From: Ooceraea biroi
Taxonomy: Eukaryota; Arthropoda; Insecta; Hymenoptera; Formicidae
Direction: 5' to 3'
Assembly: GCF_003672135.1 (NCBI RefSeq)
Contig: NC_039507.1
Span: 10,664,290 to 10,728,289, forward strand
DNA: 64,000 nt
Of the stretch, positions 1-10,726 are shown in pieces (the first letter of the stretch is position 1; each line of letters starts with the position of its first letter). The position numbers were made by a program, and so were the translations under genes. Below the pieces are notes generated by a model. That model was given only the letters and a program-made list of their open reading frames with translations, was not told the origin of the DNA and made no database searches.

Positions 1-510
1 GCCATTGCTTTCGATCACAAGAAGCTAACAAAACTGTCTTTAGAGCGGATTTCAAATTTCATACAGAACGATTGCAAGAGAGACAAGGATCGCAAAAATA
101 TTAGCTTTTGTCTAGCCAATGTTTCAACAGTCCCGTCCATTTGCATAATATATTGACGTTAGTAGCAACCCTGGACATATATTTATAACATGGTGACCCG
201 AAGTCGATCGTAGTGCATCAAAGTGCTTCGCAAAAAGAAGAAAAAATGCATTATTCAAAGTCCCGCTCGTTTGATTACCCATCGCCGCCATCTTGATCAG
301 TAGTTTTTAATTGTGTGTTTCTGGCTTTGTTTCCCCTCTTACATGCTCCATTTCTACATCTATGGATAATTGTAACATATCTAAAGTATTGTATCTATCT
401 TTTCAGAGTTCTTTAAAGAAAAGCTAAAAAATAAAATAAATATATGAAATCTACAATATTAAAAATAAAGAAATATAAATTATTATAATTTCATGTGCAC
501 TTTCTGCGTG
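1..510. other. Upstream region of the PRMT6-like gene
   Basis: I see no coding exon here. The last 200 bases are very AT-rich. Near 190-215 there is a stretch (TGGTGACCCGAAG) resembling the primer-binding region that follows the 5' LTR of some insect BEL/Pao elements, but no LTR or gag-pol was found, so I make no element call. Confidence 0.5.
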
Positions 511-518
511 TATCGATA
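511..518 (+). promoter_or_regulatory. DRE-like palindrome TATCGATA just before the PRMT6-like ATG
   Basis: A perfect TATCGATA ends 4 nt before the start codon at 523. This is the core of the DRE/DREF element known from Drosophila housekeeping promoters. The same motif lies just before the ATG of the TP53I13-like gene at 33272-33279. Its function here is inferred. Confidence 0.45.
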
Positions 519-522
519 AATC

Positions 523-1910
523 ATGGATCAATATTTTAAAAGCTACGAAGAATTTGATGTAAGTGAGTAAATATATGTATGTTGCTCATATAATATTTGT
601 CATTTATGAATTGTTTTATTATGCGTTTTTAGGTTCATCACTTAATGCTTAGCGATAATGCACGTGTTTTAGCATACAAAACTGCTATTTTTAATTGCAA
701 AGAAAAATTTCAAGATAAAATAGTAATGGATGTTGGTGCTGGCTCAGGTAAGTGTGTATATTAAAAATTATTAGATTAATTATTTTAAAATTCATATATA
801 AATTCAATGTTAATATTATTCATTACATTATTTATACAATTAATTATATTATTAAAAACTTATAATGCATAATTATAGATATATTGTTTATGTATTTATA
901 GGTATATTATCAATTTTTTGTGCTCAAGCTGGTGCAAAAAAGATTTATGCAGTAGAAGCAAGTATGCTAGCAAGGACTATCGAACAAGTGTTGGTAGAAA
1001 ATAATGTACAAAACAAAGTTGAAGTTATTCATTGTAAGGTAGAGGACATCTGTCCAAGTAATGTGGAAAAAGTAGATATAATTGTTTCAGAATGGATGGG
1101 TTTTTATTTAGTACACGAGGGGATGTTAGATTCTGTACTTTATGCTAGAGATAATTTCTTACGAGAGGATGGTTTATTATTTCCATCCGTTGCAAAATTA
1201 TATGCTTCACCGTGTCAGTTACCATCTATGTATGAATTTTGGGATGATGTGTATGGAGTCAGTATGAGGTAATTATATAAATATTTTTATAAAAAATAAA
1301 CTTTTCAAACAAAGAACATGTTTTTAAAAATAAATAATTTTCTGTATTTGAATAAGGCATCATTATAAGAGGTGTATTTATTTTACAACATGCTGAATTT
1401 TTGTTTAGATGTATTGGGAAAGAGTATAGAAAAGTTAAATCCGAAAAGCCAGAAATACTACTCCTAAATCGAAATGACCTTCTGGCAGAAGGTAAATTAC
1501 TCGCTTGGTTAGATTTGAACTGTGTGTCTATGGAAGAAATAAATCTGCTAGGTGGAGAAGATTATGTGTCAGTATGTGAAAAGGATGGAAAATTTCAAGG
1601 GATATGTATTTGGTTTACGGTGGAATTTCCAGATGGCTCAGAATTATCTACAGGGCCTTGCAATGAAGCAACACATTGGAAGCAAACTGCAATTGTTTTG
1701 CCAACAGATATAGAAGTATTACAACATCAACCTGTAGCCTTTAAATTGACATTTGAAAAAGATGCATTGAATTCAAGATGTTATAATATAAAATTAATAT
1801 TATTGGACGCAGAAGAGATAGAACACGATATTCCATGTAATTGTCATATGACAAAATGCATAGTAACAAAAACGTATATTGAAAGTCAATCAAATGAAGA
1901 AAGTGTTTAG
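523..1910 (+). CDS. PRMT6: Protein arginine N-methyltransferase, PRMT6-like
   Basis: Type I protein arginine methyltransferase: transfers methyl groups from S-adenosylmethionine to arginines of nuclear proteins such as histones. Four exons, 523-558, 633-747, 902-1268 and 1409-1910, with GT-AG introns and matching phases, give 339 aa (human PRMT6 is about 375). Seen in order: SAM motif I (DVGAGSGILSIFCAQAGA), the post-I acidic loop ending YAVEAS, the double-E loop (SEWMGFYLVHEGM, two catalytic Glu), and the THW loop (THWKQ). The N-terminal YFKSYEEF-VHHLML segment fits the family's cofactor-lid helix. YAVEAS favours PRMT6 over PRMT1. The initiator ATG opens exon 1, with a DRE-like site just upstream. 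The family is certain; the PRMT6 paralogue is likely but was not tested phylogenetically. Confidence 0.85.
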
Positions 1911-1982
1911 CCAATATGAAATATATGTATAAATATATGTAACAAAAAATATTGATTTTTATGAACTTTTGTAATATACTAA

Positions 1983-1988
1983 AATAAA
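1983..1988 (+). terminator. Poly(A) signal AATAAA of the PRMT6-like gene
   Basis: AATAAA 73 nt after the stop codon, in AT-rich sequence. This predicts a very short 3'UTR. Confidence 0.5.
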
Positions 1989-2867
1989 ATAGATCTAAAA
2001 ACTTACAGATTCAAGTGACTGCAAATACCTTCTATGTTACAAGAGAGATTCGAATCCCAAATTGCCCCAAATATTATATTTGTAATCTATCGCTCATTTA
2101 CTAAAAATCTGATTACAAAAGCATGCTTACATATAATACTACAGTATGTATATAGATATACTATAAATATCATATAATATAAAAATCATCAACATATATT
2201 TACGGTCGATATTAAGTTCTTCGTATATAAATAAAATAATTTTTTATGTTAAATTTGTCTGCTTTACATGATAAATTTTGATTGTACGTACGTCATGCTA
2301 TTTTTCGAATAACGTGTTTGACTCACGTTGTACGGATATCAGCTGTCAGATGCATCAGTGATCAGATACGTCAGACGGTGATTTAATGTGGCACAATCTT
2401 ATGTATATTTCTTAGATATACTTAATTGTTTATAATAACTAGTGAATATTGCATTTTCTGTTCATTTCTTTATAAATGTAAGTATGAACACTATAAAGAA
2501 CATATATTTTATATCAATTCGTTTATCTATATCAATTCGTAATTTTTTTTTATCATTTAGGTTAGATGCATAGATAAAAAAAAATGCAAAAAATGTCATT
2601 TTCTTCATTACTTGTCACTCGTCATAGCTATAAAATTGTAGATAGACTTGATACAAGATTGTTGTATTATATATTGAGCAGAATAAACTAGTTTGGTCTG
2701 CTGTTTCATTTGCTTTGATACAAGAAACAATGATCTAGATTTTCACTATTATATAAATCATTTACATATATCTATCACACAGAAAGCTTCATAATCATCA
2801 AAGCTTCATATGCCACATTAATATAATATTTTGCATCTCATTATTTCTTGCTCTTAGATAATACATA
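1989..2867. other. Intergenic region between the PRMT6-like and ITFG1-like genes
   Basis: AT-rich, with no exon I can support. It must hold the ITFG1-like promoter. A possible splice acceptor (CTTGCTCTTAG) ends near 2857, so part of the ITFG1-like 5'UTR may be spliced. Confidence 0.4.
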
Positions 2868-2897
2868 ATGATACGTAGGTCATTGGTTGGGATGTAA
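2868..2897 (+). other. Nine-codon upstream ORF before ITFG1
   Basis: ATG at 2868 opens a frame of nine codons ending in ATG-TAA at 2892-2897, three bases before the ITFG1-like start at 2901. If the 5'UTR includes it, it could dampen translation of the main ORF. Whether it is transcribed is not visible. Confidence 0.3.
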
Positions 2898-2900
2898 GCC

Positions 2901-4762
2901 ATGCAGTGGATTCAAACGTTCATCTGTCTCGTCGCGCTTGTCTCGACGACAACATGCAGCGATATAACGCCTGCCGTATTTGGCAGCGTGTTGGATGGTA
3001 TGCCAGCAGCCTTTGGCGACTTCAATTCCGATGAATTGACGGACGTGTTTATGCTGCGCAAGGATGGCCGAACAGTGGAGATATTCCTGGCGGCTGAGCA
3101 AGAACCCCTATTGCAACCTGCACCGAGTCTGAATTGCTCGTTTAAAGATCGCGTGACCAGTGTGGTGCCAGGCGATTTTGATGGCGACGTCTTCATGGAC
3201 ATCCTGGTGACGACTTTCAATGATGAGCGGAAACTCACGTTTGCACATATATTATGGGGTGGAAACGGGCATCTTAACTGCAGCAACGAATCAAATCCGG
3301 TGATAGAGATGCGTGATCAGCCGTTGGCGTTGGACTACAATCAAGACATGATCATCGACCTGTTCGGGGTGGATAAACATAACAGAAGAGTGTTCTGGAT
3401 ATTTCATGAAAATAGAACGGTGGAAGTGCGCAAACTAGACAATTTGAACTCGGAGCCCGTTAGAAATCCACACTCCAATGCCTTCCTGGACCTGAACAAT
3501 GATTTCCTGCCAGATCTCGTGATCACCACAAAGAAGGCCTTCGAGATATGGCTGGGCACGGAACAAGGATTTGAGTCCCCTTTTGAAATCAATCTGCCGT
3601 ATAATATCTTGCTTGACAAGTCCTTCAAGGGACAAATCGGGCAGACTCTTTATCTGGACGTCGAATTGACTGGGAAAATGGCACTTCTTTTGCCATTGTG
3701 TTTCGATGACAAGTGTGCCAACAGCACAATAATGATGTACCTGAACGATAAATGGCACAATCTGAAAGTAAACTTCCTCGATCCAAATAAGGTATTGTGG
3801 GGTTTCGTGGAACCAGACGGTCATCGTTACACGGACACCGTCACTTTGCGCGGTGGTGATTTCAATATGGACGGTTATCCGGATCTGCTGGCAACTCTGC
3901 AGTACTCAGATGGGAAACACATGCAGTCGTTCTTGTTGCAGAACGTGCTGTGCAACAATTGCGATGGCTTCAATCGTACCTTTGACGTCAAATGGCAGGC
4001 GTTGAACCCATTTTATAATAATTCCGCGATGGCGGTATTTTACGATTTCTATCAGGATGGCATTCTGGACGTAATCCTGGTAGAGTACGACAAGGCAAAC
4101 GGTCTCTATCGTACCGCGGCATTCAAAAACAGTCTGGACTACGATGCGAATTTCGTTAAGGTGATGGTGCTGACCGGGCGCACCAACAGCATGTACCCAA
4201 TCTCACCAGGCTCGCTTGGCAAGAAGAAGAGGACTTACGGCACCAATTTACCAGGACCATCGATTGCATATAGAACTACTACGCAGGATGGTAGTCCGCG
4301 TAACGCGATCGCCGCACAGTTACCGCAAAGCGCACACTTTTCCCTCAACTTGCCGTATACCACTTTTGGTTTGGGAAGGACGCCCAATTTTGTGGATGCT
4401 CTTACGATAGGGGTACGTGAAGGGGTAATCGCTAATTAGCTTTAGATTAATAGTAATTGTGTTAACTAGCATTCCAAAAAGAAAACTTTTCATTTCAGGT
4501 CGGCGGTAAGTCGCGAGAATGGCCGCAAATCATTCCAAACTCGCAAATGGTCGTTATACCGAATCCAATCGCCGAACCATCCAGGTGGAAGGCTCAACTT
4601 TTTGTAACACCCAGCAAATTGATTCTACTAAGCGCAGCTGCTTTAACCGGCACTTGTGGTCTGATTACGGCCATTATTCTCGGCTTGTATTGGAAGGAAA
4701 GGAGAGAAGACAAGATTGAAAGGCTCCAGGAAGCGCACAGGTTCCACTTTGACGCGATGTAG
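2901..4762 (+). CDS. ITFG1: T-cell immunomodulatory protein / linkin homologue (ITFG1), FG-GAP repeat membrane protein
   Basis: Single-pass membrane glycoprotein of the TIP/linkin family, linked in animals to cell adhesion. Two exons, 2901-4412 and 4499-4762, with a phase-0 intron, give 591 aa (human ITFG1 is about 612). An N-terminal signal peptide (MQWIQTFICLVALVSTTTCS) is followed by FG-GAP-type calcium-binding loops: DFNSDELTD, DFDGDVFMD, DYNQDMIID, DLNNDFLPD and DFNMDGYPD. Paired cysteines (CDDKC, CNNC) follow. Exon 2 carries the C-terminal transmembrane helix (LILLSAAALTGTCGLITAII) and a short basic/acidic cytoplasmic tail. The ATG at 2901 is chosen because the signal peptide starts there. 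It is convergent with CDK5. Confidence 0.92.
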
Positions 4763-4820
4763 ATAGGAAGGCGATAGGAGGAGGGCATGATATATAATTA
4801 AGGCTTATTTAAGATATCGG

Positions 4821-4826
4821 TTTATT
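4821..4826 (-). terminator. Candidate poly(A) signal of CDK5
   Basis: TTTATT on the plus strand reads AATAAA on the minus strand, about 400 nt after the CDK5 stop. If used, the CDK5 3'UTR would overlap the ITFG1-like 3'UTR. Confidence 0.35.
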
Positions 4827-4841
4827 GATTCATAATTATTT

Positions 4842-4847
4842 AATAAA
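4842..4847 (+). terminator. Poly(A) signal AATAAA of the ITFG1-like gene
   Basis: AATAAA about 80 nt after the stop, within an AT-rich stretch (TTTAATAAATAAATC). Confidence 0.5.
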
Positions 4848-5226
4848 TAAATCGCGCTTAACATTCTACTCAATTTCGCATGAATCATACTTGCCATTCA
4901 TAGCTCTGACAGCAAACGTCGTGCATCGTGTTTTTCTTTTCAATCGCAGAATTTGCATTTTTGGTATGAAGGAATTGCTGTCAGAGAGTTAAATTAACAA
5001 TTTACCTACTCTTCCTTGTCACTTTTATAAAACAACGATACTCGTCGGTGTTGTTTTCTCACGGGACGATCGTCGCGTCGAGCGCGTAAATGTGTGTGTG
5101 TGTGTGTATATATATCTTAACAAACGATCCTTGCGCCGGAATATTTTCTTTTCCATCTTTTGGTCTCTGCGCGTCGTACGCGCCATAGTACGCTGTCAGT
5201 CGGTCTAAGCTAAGAGGGATGTTTCG
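4848..5226. other. Convergent intergenic region / CDK5 3'UTR
   Basis: Lies between two convergent stop codons. It contains a (TG)n-(TA)n run at about 5091-5117 and otherwise shows no coding signal. It probably consists of CDK5 3'UTR. Confidence 0.45.
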
Positions 5227-7387
5227 CTATTGGCATCGATCATTCTTTATGGCAGGGTTTAAGTCATTGAAATACGGATGCGCCATTGCTTCCTCCGCTG
5301 ATAGCCGTAGAGCCGGATTACACACTAATAATCTCTGTAAATCAATCGAGCAAGAAATTACGATTCAAGACTTGATGTAAAACTCTACAAGTGCTATATT
5401 TTCAAAAAGTTATTCTTTAATGTAATTTCTCAATACTTCTGGAGAAGTAAAATAAACAATTTTCTACTTTTAAGATTTATATTTATGGCACTTACAGTCT
5501 TTTCAAGTCAAGTTTTCAATCGACAGAGACTTTGTCTCATCTGTGTACGTATACTAAATAAAATAATTGAGATAATTTTTCTCTTTGTCAGAGAGAGAGA
5601 GATTTACTCTATATAAATATTTATACACGTTATATAATATTATTTTTGAATTACCTGCGCTAGTCTCATGATATTTAATTCTTTTTTATTTGTTAAAAAA
5701 GCGTTTCCTTCCTATTGTTATACATTTACTAACATTGGTAGATGGAAGAAAATTTTATTGTACAGTTATACAGCGCATATCATTTTAATAATGTATTTTC
5801 TATTCCATTAGAGAAGCTAACTAGCAGCGTCATTATATTCCGCATTTCTATTCGTTTGATAATGAAAATAAATATAATTTACCTGGAGCAAGTCTTTGCC
5901 TCTTGAAGTGAGTTTGGGCGTAACCTGTGCCAATCCTTGCGTAGGATGGTATTGCGGGAAAGGCTTGTAATCGGGAAGTGTCGTTAAATCTGGCCAGGTC
6001 TCTTCCGTCGGTGTGCCCAGCATTTTGAATATTCTTTTCAACTGATCATCCACGTCCGATCCGGGAAAAAGTGGTCTACCAGCATTCGCCAATTCTATGA
6101 CACACCAAGACAAGAGATATCGATTTTATTTTATTTTTTTTATTTTTTATCATACAAAAAGATCACTGAACGTTTACCAGCAAATATGCATCCTGCGCTC
6201 CACATGTCAATGGACGTTGTATACAATTTTGCTCCAAACAGAACATCCGGAGGACGGTACCATAACGTAACAACTTCTGCCGAGTAACATTTTACAGGAA
6301 TACCAAATGCTCTCGCTAATCCAAAGTCAGCAAGTTTCAGCTCCCCATTCTGTGAATGATTCGTTATTTAATCTAATACAACAAATAAATGCAACAAGAG
6401 AAAAATGTTGCCGAAAACAGTGCGTTTTCCCTTTGGAAATATATAAAACATGATATAAATATAGAAACAAAGTATCTTTACTTTATTGATGAGCAAGTTT
6501 TGTGGTTTGAGATCTCTGTGTAAAACATTTCTACTGTGGCAGAATGCTAATCCTCTTAATAACTGATATCTGAAAAGTAAGCACAAATTCAGAATAATTT
6601 CGTCGTTTGTGAAATAAATCAATTTCTCAAAAGAGGAATCTTACAGGAATGATTTAACGACGTCTAGATCAATCTCCCCGTTCAGACTGTCAAAGTACTT
6701 CTTGAGATCTTGGTCGCAGTGCTCGAATACTAACGTAAGCTTCTTATCGCTGTGTAACACATCATAAAGACGAACTATATTCTTATGCTTGAGTTCCTTC
6801 AATAGACAGATCTCTCGCAGTGCTGATGACGGCACACCCTTGGCAACATAAAGAAAACACGAGTGATAAGATGTTAATATCAGATATCAAGGAGAATATG
6901 CATCGGCCTTCGTTGAAAAATTATTTTTGACACGACACGAGGAGTGCGCGTTGCGTTATAAATAAAACACGAGCGATCGATTGATTAAATTAATCGGAAC
7001 GCCGCGCCGGTCTCGCCGCAAGTAGCAGGTGGGGATCGCAACGAGGGAGATTATACGGAAAGAAAAAAAAAAGCATGTCGCGCACTACCTACTTCATCGT
7101 CATCGTCTAGTCGCACTCGTTTCAGCGCGACGATTTCGTGTGTCTCGCGATTCTTAGCTTTGAACACGGTGCCATAAGTGCCTGAAAACAAGAAAAACCA
7201 ATTGGAGAGGAGGAGTCTCCACACACAGTCTCGATAGTGTTGACAGAGCGGAACACCGGAGCCGCGCGACGCGCAACTGACAAGTCGCCGCGGACGACGC
7301 CGCGCGTCGCGACGACGCCCGTTGTTCGTCGATCTACGCGAACGGCTCACCTTCTCCTATTTTCTCGAGCTTCTCATATTTTTGCAT
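5227..7387 (-). CDS. CDK5: Cyclin-dependent kinase 5
   Basis: Proline-directed Ser/Thr kinase, activated by p35-type partners in neurons. Seven minus-strand exons, 7351-7387, 7093-7181, 6645-6838, 6482-6569, 6178-6349, 5883-6094 and 5227-5334, join with matching phases to give 299 aa (human CDK5 is 292). Seen: start MQKYEKLEKIGEGTYGTVFK with the glycine loop and Tyr15, the PSSALRE helix diagnostic of CDK5, HRDLKPQN catalytic loop, DFGLAR, activation segment CYSAEVVTLWYRPP with Ser in place of the usual T-loop Thr, and the C-lobe segments DMWSAGCIFAE, LFPGSD and LGTPTEETWPD. The last exon continues a few residues past the vertebrate end (NPAIKNDRCQ). Nothing essential is missing. Confidence 0.95.
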
Positions 7388-8678
7388 ATTTTTGCTGATC
7401 CACGAGCGGAACGCGCACACACGCACGCACGCACGCACGCACAGTCGCGCCACAGTATACACAGTGGCGCAACTCCGCCGAGCCGAGTTTGTTTGCTAGA
7501 GCATAGTACGCATGCACGGAATAAGGAAGTTACTTCGTAACACAATCTCAATTTTTATCTCTTTTTTTTCAGCACTATTTAACATTTGTTGTTGAAGCGC
7601 ACTACATGAGAAGAAAAATTCTATCCATATTGTTGACTCTACAAGTCGAAAATCAAAATTACGAAAAGAAATTTGCTTCTTACTTTCATTTATTATTCTG
7701 TGTAATTATACTATTACTTTATTTCTTTATCAAAGACAATGCGGAATCTCATAGGTTTTTGAAACTAATTTTTGAGATAATTTGCGCGATTATTGGCATT
7801 TACAAAATGACAATCCACCTTTCGACTTTAAATGATGCAGTTAGGTTATCATTCTAGGCGCTGCTAATCGTCCGTGTATTTCAAAAATTAATTCCAAGAT
7901 ACTCCACTACGAGCCTCTACTGATTTTGATCGAGAGATGAGATAGTAGTATAGCTCAACGTCGAATCAGACAGATTTATTTTTCAAATAGTTCAATAGCC
8001 GATTAGCTATAATCTATATTTTTCTTTAGTACAATATAACAACAAATAAATAAAATTTTATTTAATATCATAATGTTTAATGTATATGTAATATGTTCCT
8101 TTTTTTACTTTTTAACAATTCGCTCTTTCGATTATTTATATTCAACTTCAGCTGAATCTAGAGCTTTTGGCAGATTATGATATAAAGAAGAGAAAATTTT
8201 TAAGGCGTCATTTTTTGGTCTTACTTAAATAAGATTTATTAATGTTTAATGTTCTTTCTGAAAGGTGCTTGGTTGTAACATTCACAAAGATAATTATGTA
8301 TTTGATATATCATTTTTTTACCAGCGTAATTTTTGCGATGATAAACGCAATTATCGTAATATATATGTGTCAGCGTGTAAGTTATAATAAATTTTGTATT
8401 CTTTTATATGTAAAAATTTTAATATTATATATATATATATATATATGCATGTGTATATGTACTAATTTATGTATTGTCAAAGTTTTCCTTTTTTTTAAAT
8501 AAAAAATGACTTAAATTTATTTTTATTTACATTTTATATAAGTAGTAAATATAATTCCATATGTTTGTGCTGTAGATATATTTATTTAAAAAATACATGA
8601 TTTTACATAAAGTACATGCAAATAATATTGTGCAAAATATTTCAGTTTTTCCGAGTGAGGAAAGAACATTATCAGATC
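7388..8678. other. Intergenic region between CDK5 and the coiled-coil gene
   Basis: Holds the CDK5 promoter and 5'UTR side, including a (CACG)n run at about 7417-7443. Further along are AT-rich DNA and a (TA)n tract at about 8427-8446. An 83-codon plus-strand ORF at 7606-7857 is hydrophobic but AT-driven and lacks splice or promoter support. Confidence 0.4.
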
Positions 8679-9557
8679 ATGGCTGAAGCTGAGAGATTTA
8701 TTTCGATTGTAATGAATATTTTACAAAAAACTATTTTATTGAAATCATGATAGTGTATGAAATTATGATTAATATGTTTCGAATAACGTTGTCAATAGAT
8801 TTCTGAATCACGTGCGAGCCTCGACTATATCAGCTCAAAGATATCTGAAGAAATGAATGAGGTAGATAAATTAAATAAATTACATCTGTTGTTTTAAAAA
8901 CTCTCTAATATAACGTAGCACATATTTTAACATCACTCATATATATATAGATGAAGGAAGACATTGCCAGAGAATTATCCATTACCGATCATTTAACAAA
9001 GCTGAGCTCAAAAATAGGCCTGTTGCTACAACGTTATTCCGATTTGGAGCAAGAATTGATAGAGGTCTGTACAATTACTAAACAAGTAAATAGATATCAT
9101 ATTTAAAAAAAAGTAAAGATACACTTTAAGAAATAAACTTCAACGATGGATAAAATTAAGAATATTTTTTTAGGAGGTACGAAAGAAACACAACATGAAA
9201 AGCGTACAAATTGAGACACCGGTTGATATCAACGAGGAAGTTAAAAATATTCTCATGGCGATAAGAAAGAAGCAACCCCAACAATTGGATCGTCCGCAAA
9301 CGCCAAGAAAACTACTAATATCGACTACCACTTCTGCGGGGATAAAAGATTCTCAGCTGCAAAATCCCATCGCGAGCCCAAAGCTTTTCACGTTACAATC
9401 GTGCGATTTCATCGATTTTTCGAATGTAGTAACATACAAGAAACAAGAAAAACCTCGAACACCCGTTCATCCTGAGGTACAATTGTTAAACGACTCGAGA
9501 CCTGCAGCTGACACAAAACCAATTGGATTTCGGCCGTCCTGGAAGTGTGAGGCTTGA
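8679..9557 (+). CDS. Small coiled-coil protein, possibly SKA2-like kinetochore subunit
   Basis: Four phase-0 exons: 8679-8708, 8799-8861, 8951-9064 and 9174-9557, giving about 196 aa. An alternative donor at 9086 would add seven residues after ELIE. The N-terminal ~90 residues are helical and heptad-like (ISESRASLDYISSKISEEM, then KLSSKIGLLLQRYSDLEQE). The LDYI motif followed by a charged helix resembles the start of SKA2, a spindle/kinetochore microtubule-binding subunit. That match is from memory and weak. The C-terminal half is low in structure and carries proline-directed sites, including a full CDK consensus (QTPRK), an SPK and an RTP, which suits a cell-cycle protein. Vertebrate SKA2 is shorter (about 121 aa). 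That the gene is real is well supported by four clean splice junctions; the family is not. Confidence 0.6.
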
Positions 9558-9668
9558 AATAATCAGAAATCAAACTTGTTTTCGTAATGTTCTCTGTTTT
9601 TTTTTCTTGATGAGTGTATTTCTTGAAGACAATGGAGAAAAAATTTTAATAGTAAAATTAAATGGAAA

Positions 9669-9682
9669 AATAAACAAATAAA
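9669..9682 (+). terminator. Two AATAAA signals after the coiled-coil gene
   Basis: AATAAA at 9669-9674 and 9677-9682, about 115 nt after the stop codon. Confidence 0.5.
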
Positions 9683-10726
9683 GAAAGTATAAAGAGAAAT
9701 ATAATGACTGAAAATGGCAAATAAATATTGTTCTCTCTATTTGGGTAGCACATTTTTGCAGACTGACAGCGTATGTAAAAGTACAGAGGATGAATTACGT
9801 GATACATCATATCGGATTTCTATTCTATTCAACCAAGTTTCGTCTAAATGACAAGAACGTTAACTGTTTCAGATAATTCCAAAATTTGTTACAAGAAGAG
9901 AAAAATCTTTGCAGAGTCACGTGCTTTGGACATGAAAATATTCTGAATATTCTTGCGCAATTACAATCTTTTTATTAGACGAGTTTTCTCAAAGAGAGAG
10001 ACGTTCCATAAATTTGTATTACTTATTGTTTTGTTTCTAATTCTATCACGTTGAATATATAATCTTGCGCAATATAATTCTCAGAGTTAAACATTGAGTA
10101 GAATTATTATATACAATTAATTACACATGCATAATGTACACATGCCGTCCATATATATATATTAAGATATGGTTATTTTTACGGCGTAACGTGTCACAAG
10201 AAGTCTTTGAAAATTGCAACATCGAGAACATGCAAGAGTCTTTTTAGAATAAATCCAATTACTTTACTTGACAACAATCTCGAAATAAATAATAATTAAT
10301 ATCTGCGCTCTGATATATTCTAAAAATTCTCATATGTATGTGTGTCCATAAAATCTTTTGTAAGCGTAATCAAGTAAAATATAATATCGCTGCATTCTCT
10401 TAAAATCATTTGTTTTAATTTATTCAGCAAGTTTGTTTGACAGAAATTTTTTAACTATCATTTATCGCGTGTTTAATTTCTTATCGTAAATGTATCATAA
10501 TTTCTGTAAAAATAAAATGTAAGAAATGATTTTAATGTGCATTAAATCCCCGATCATTTCCAAAAATTTCGCGTAAATTAGGAGAAAATTTTGGAAAAAA
10601 TGGAGCACGAGATGGAGCGCGATTCACGTTTTGCAATATTATGCGCTTCTTCTCCGCTTGCCCTTCGCTTTTTCCTTGTCCCTTGTCGCAGTATCTCTGC
10701 CTCTTGCCTCTCATATTCTGCGCCAA
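9683..10726. other. Region between the coiled-coil gene and orcokinin 3' end
   Basis: AT-rich, with no coding exon. It probably contains the orcokinin A 3'UTR: TTTATT at 10419-10424 reads AATAAA on the minus strand, about 300 nt past the A-form stop. ORFs at 10532-10882 on both strands are shadows of the orcokinin A exon or chance frames. Confidence 0.4.

Noticed and set aside
170..220. LTR-retrotransposon primer-binding-like sequence
   Set aside because: Single short motif; no LTR pair, gag or pol nearby.
2912..3824. Minus-strand ORFs across ITFG1
   Set aside because: Antisense shadows of a well-supported coding exon.
7606..7857. 83-codon hydrophobic ORF between CDK5 and the coiled-coil gene
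   Set aside because: Hydrophobicity comes from AT-rich codons; no promoter, splice or family evidence.
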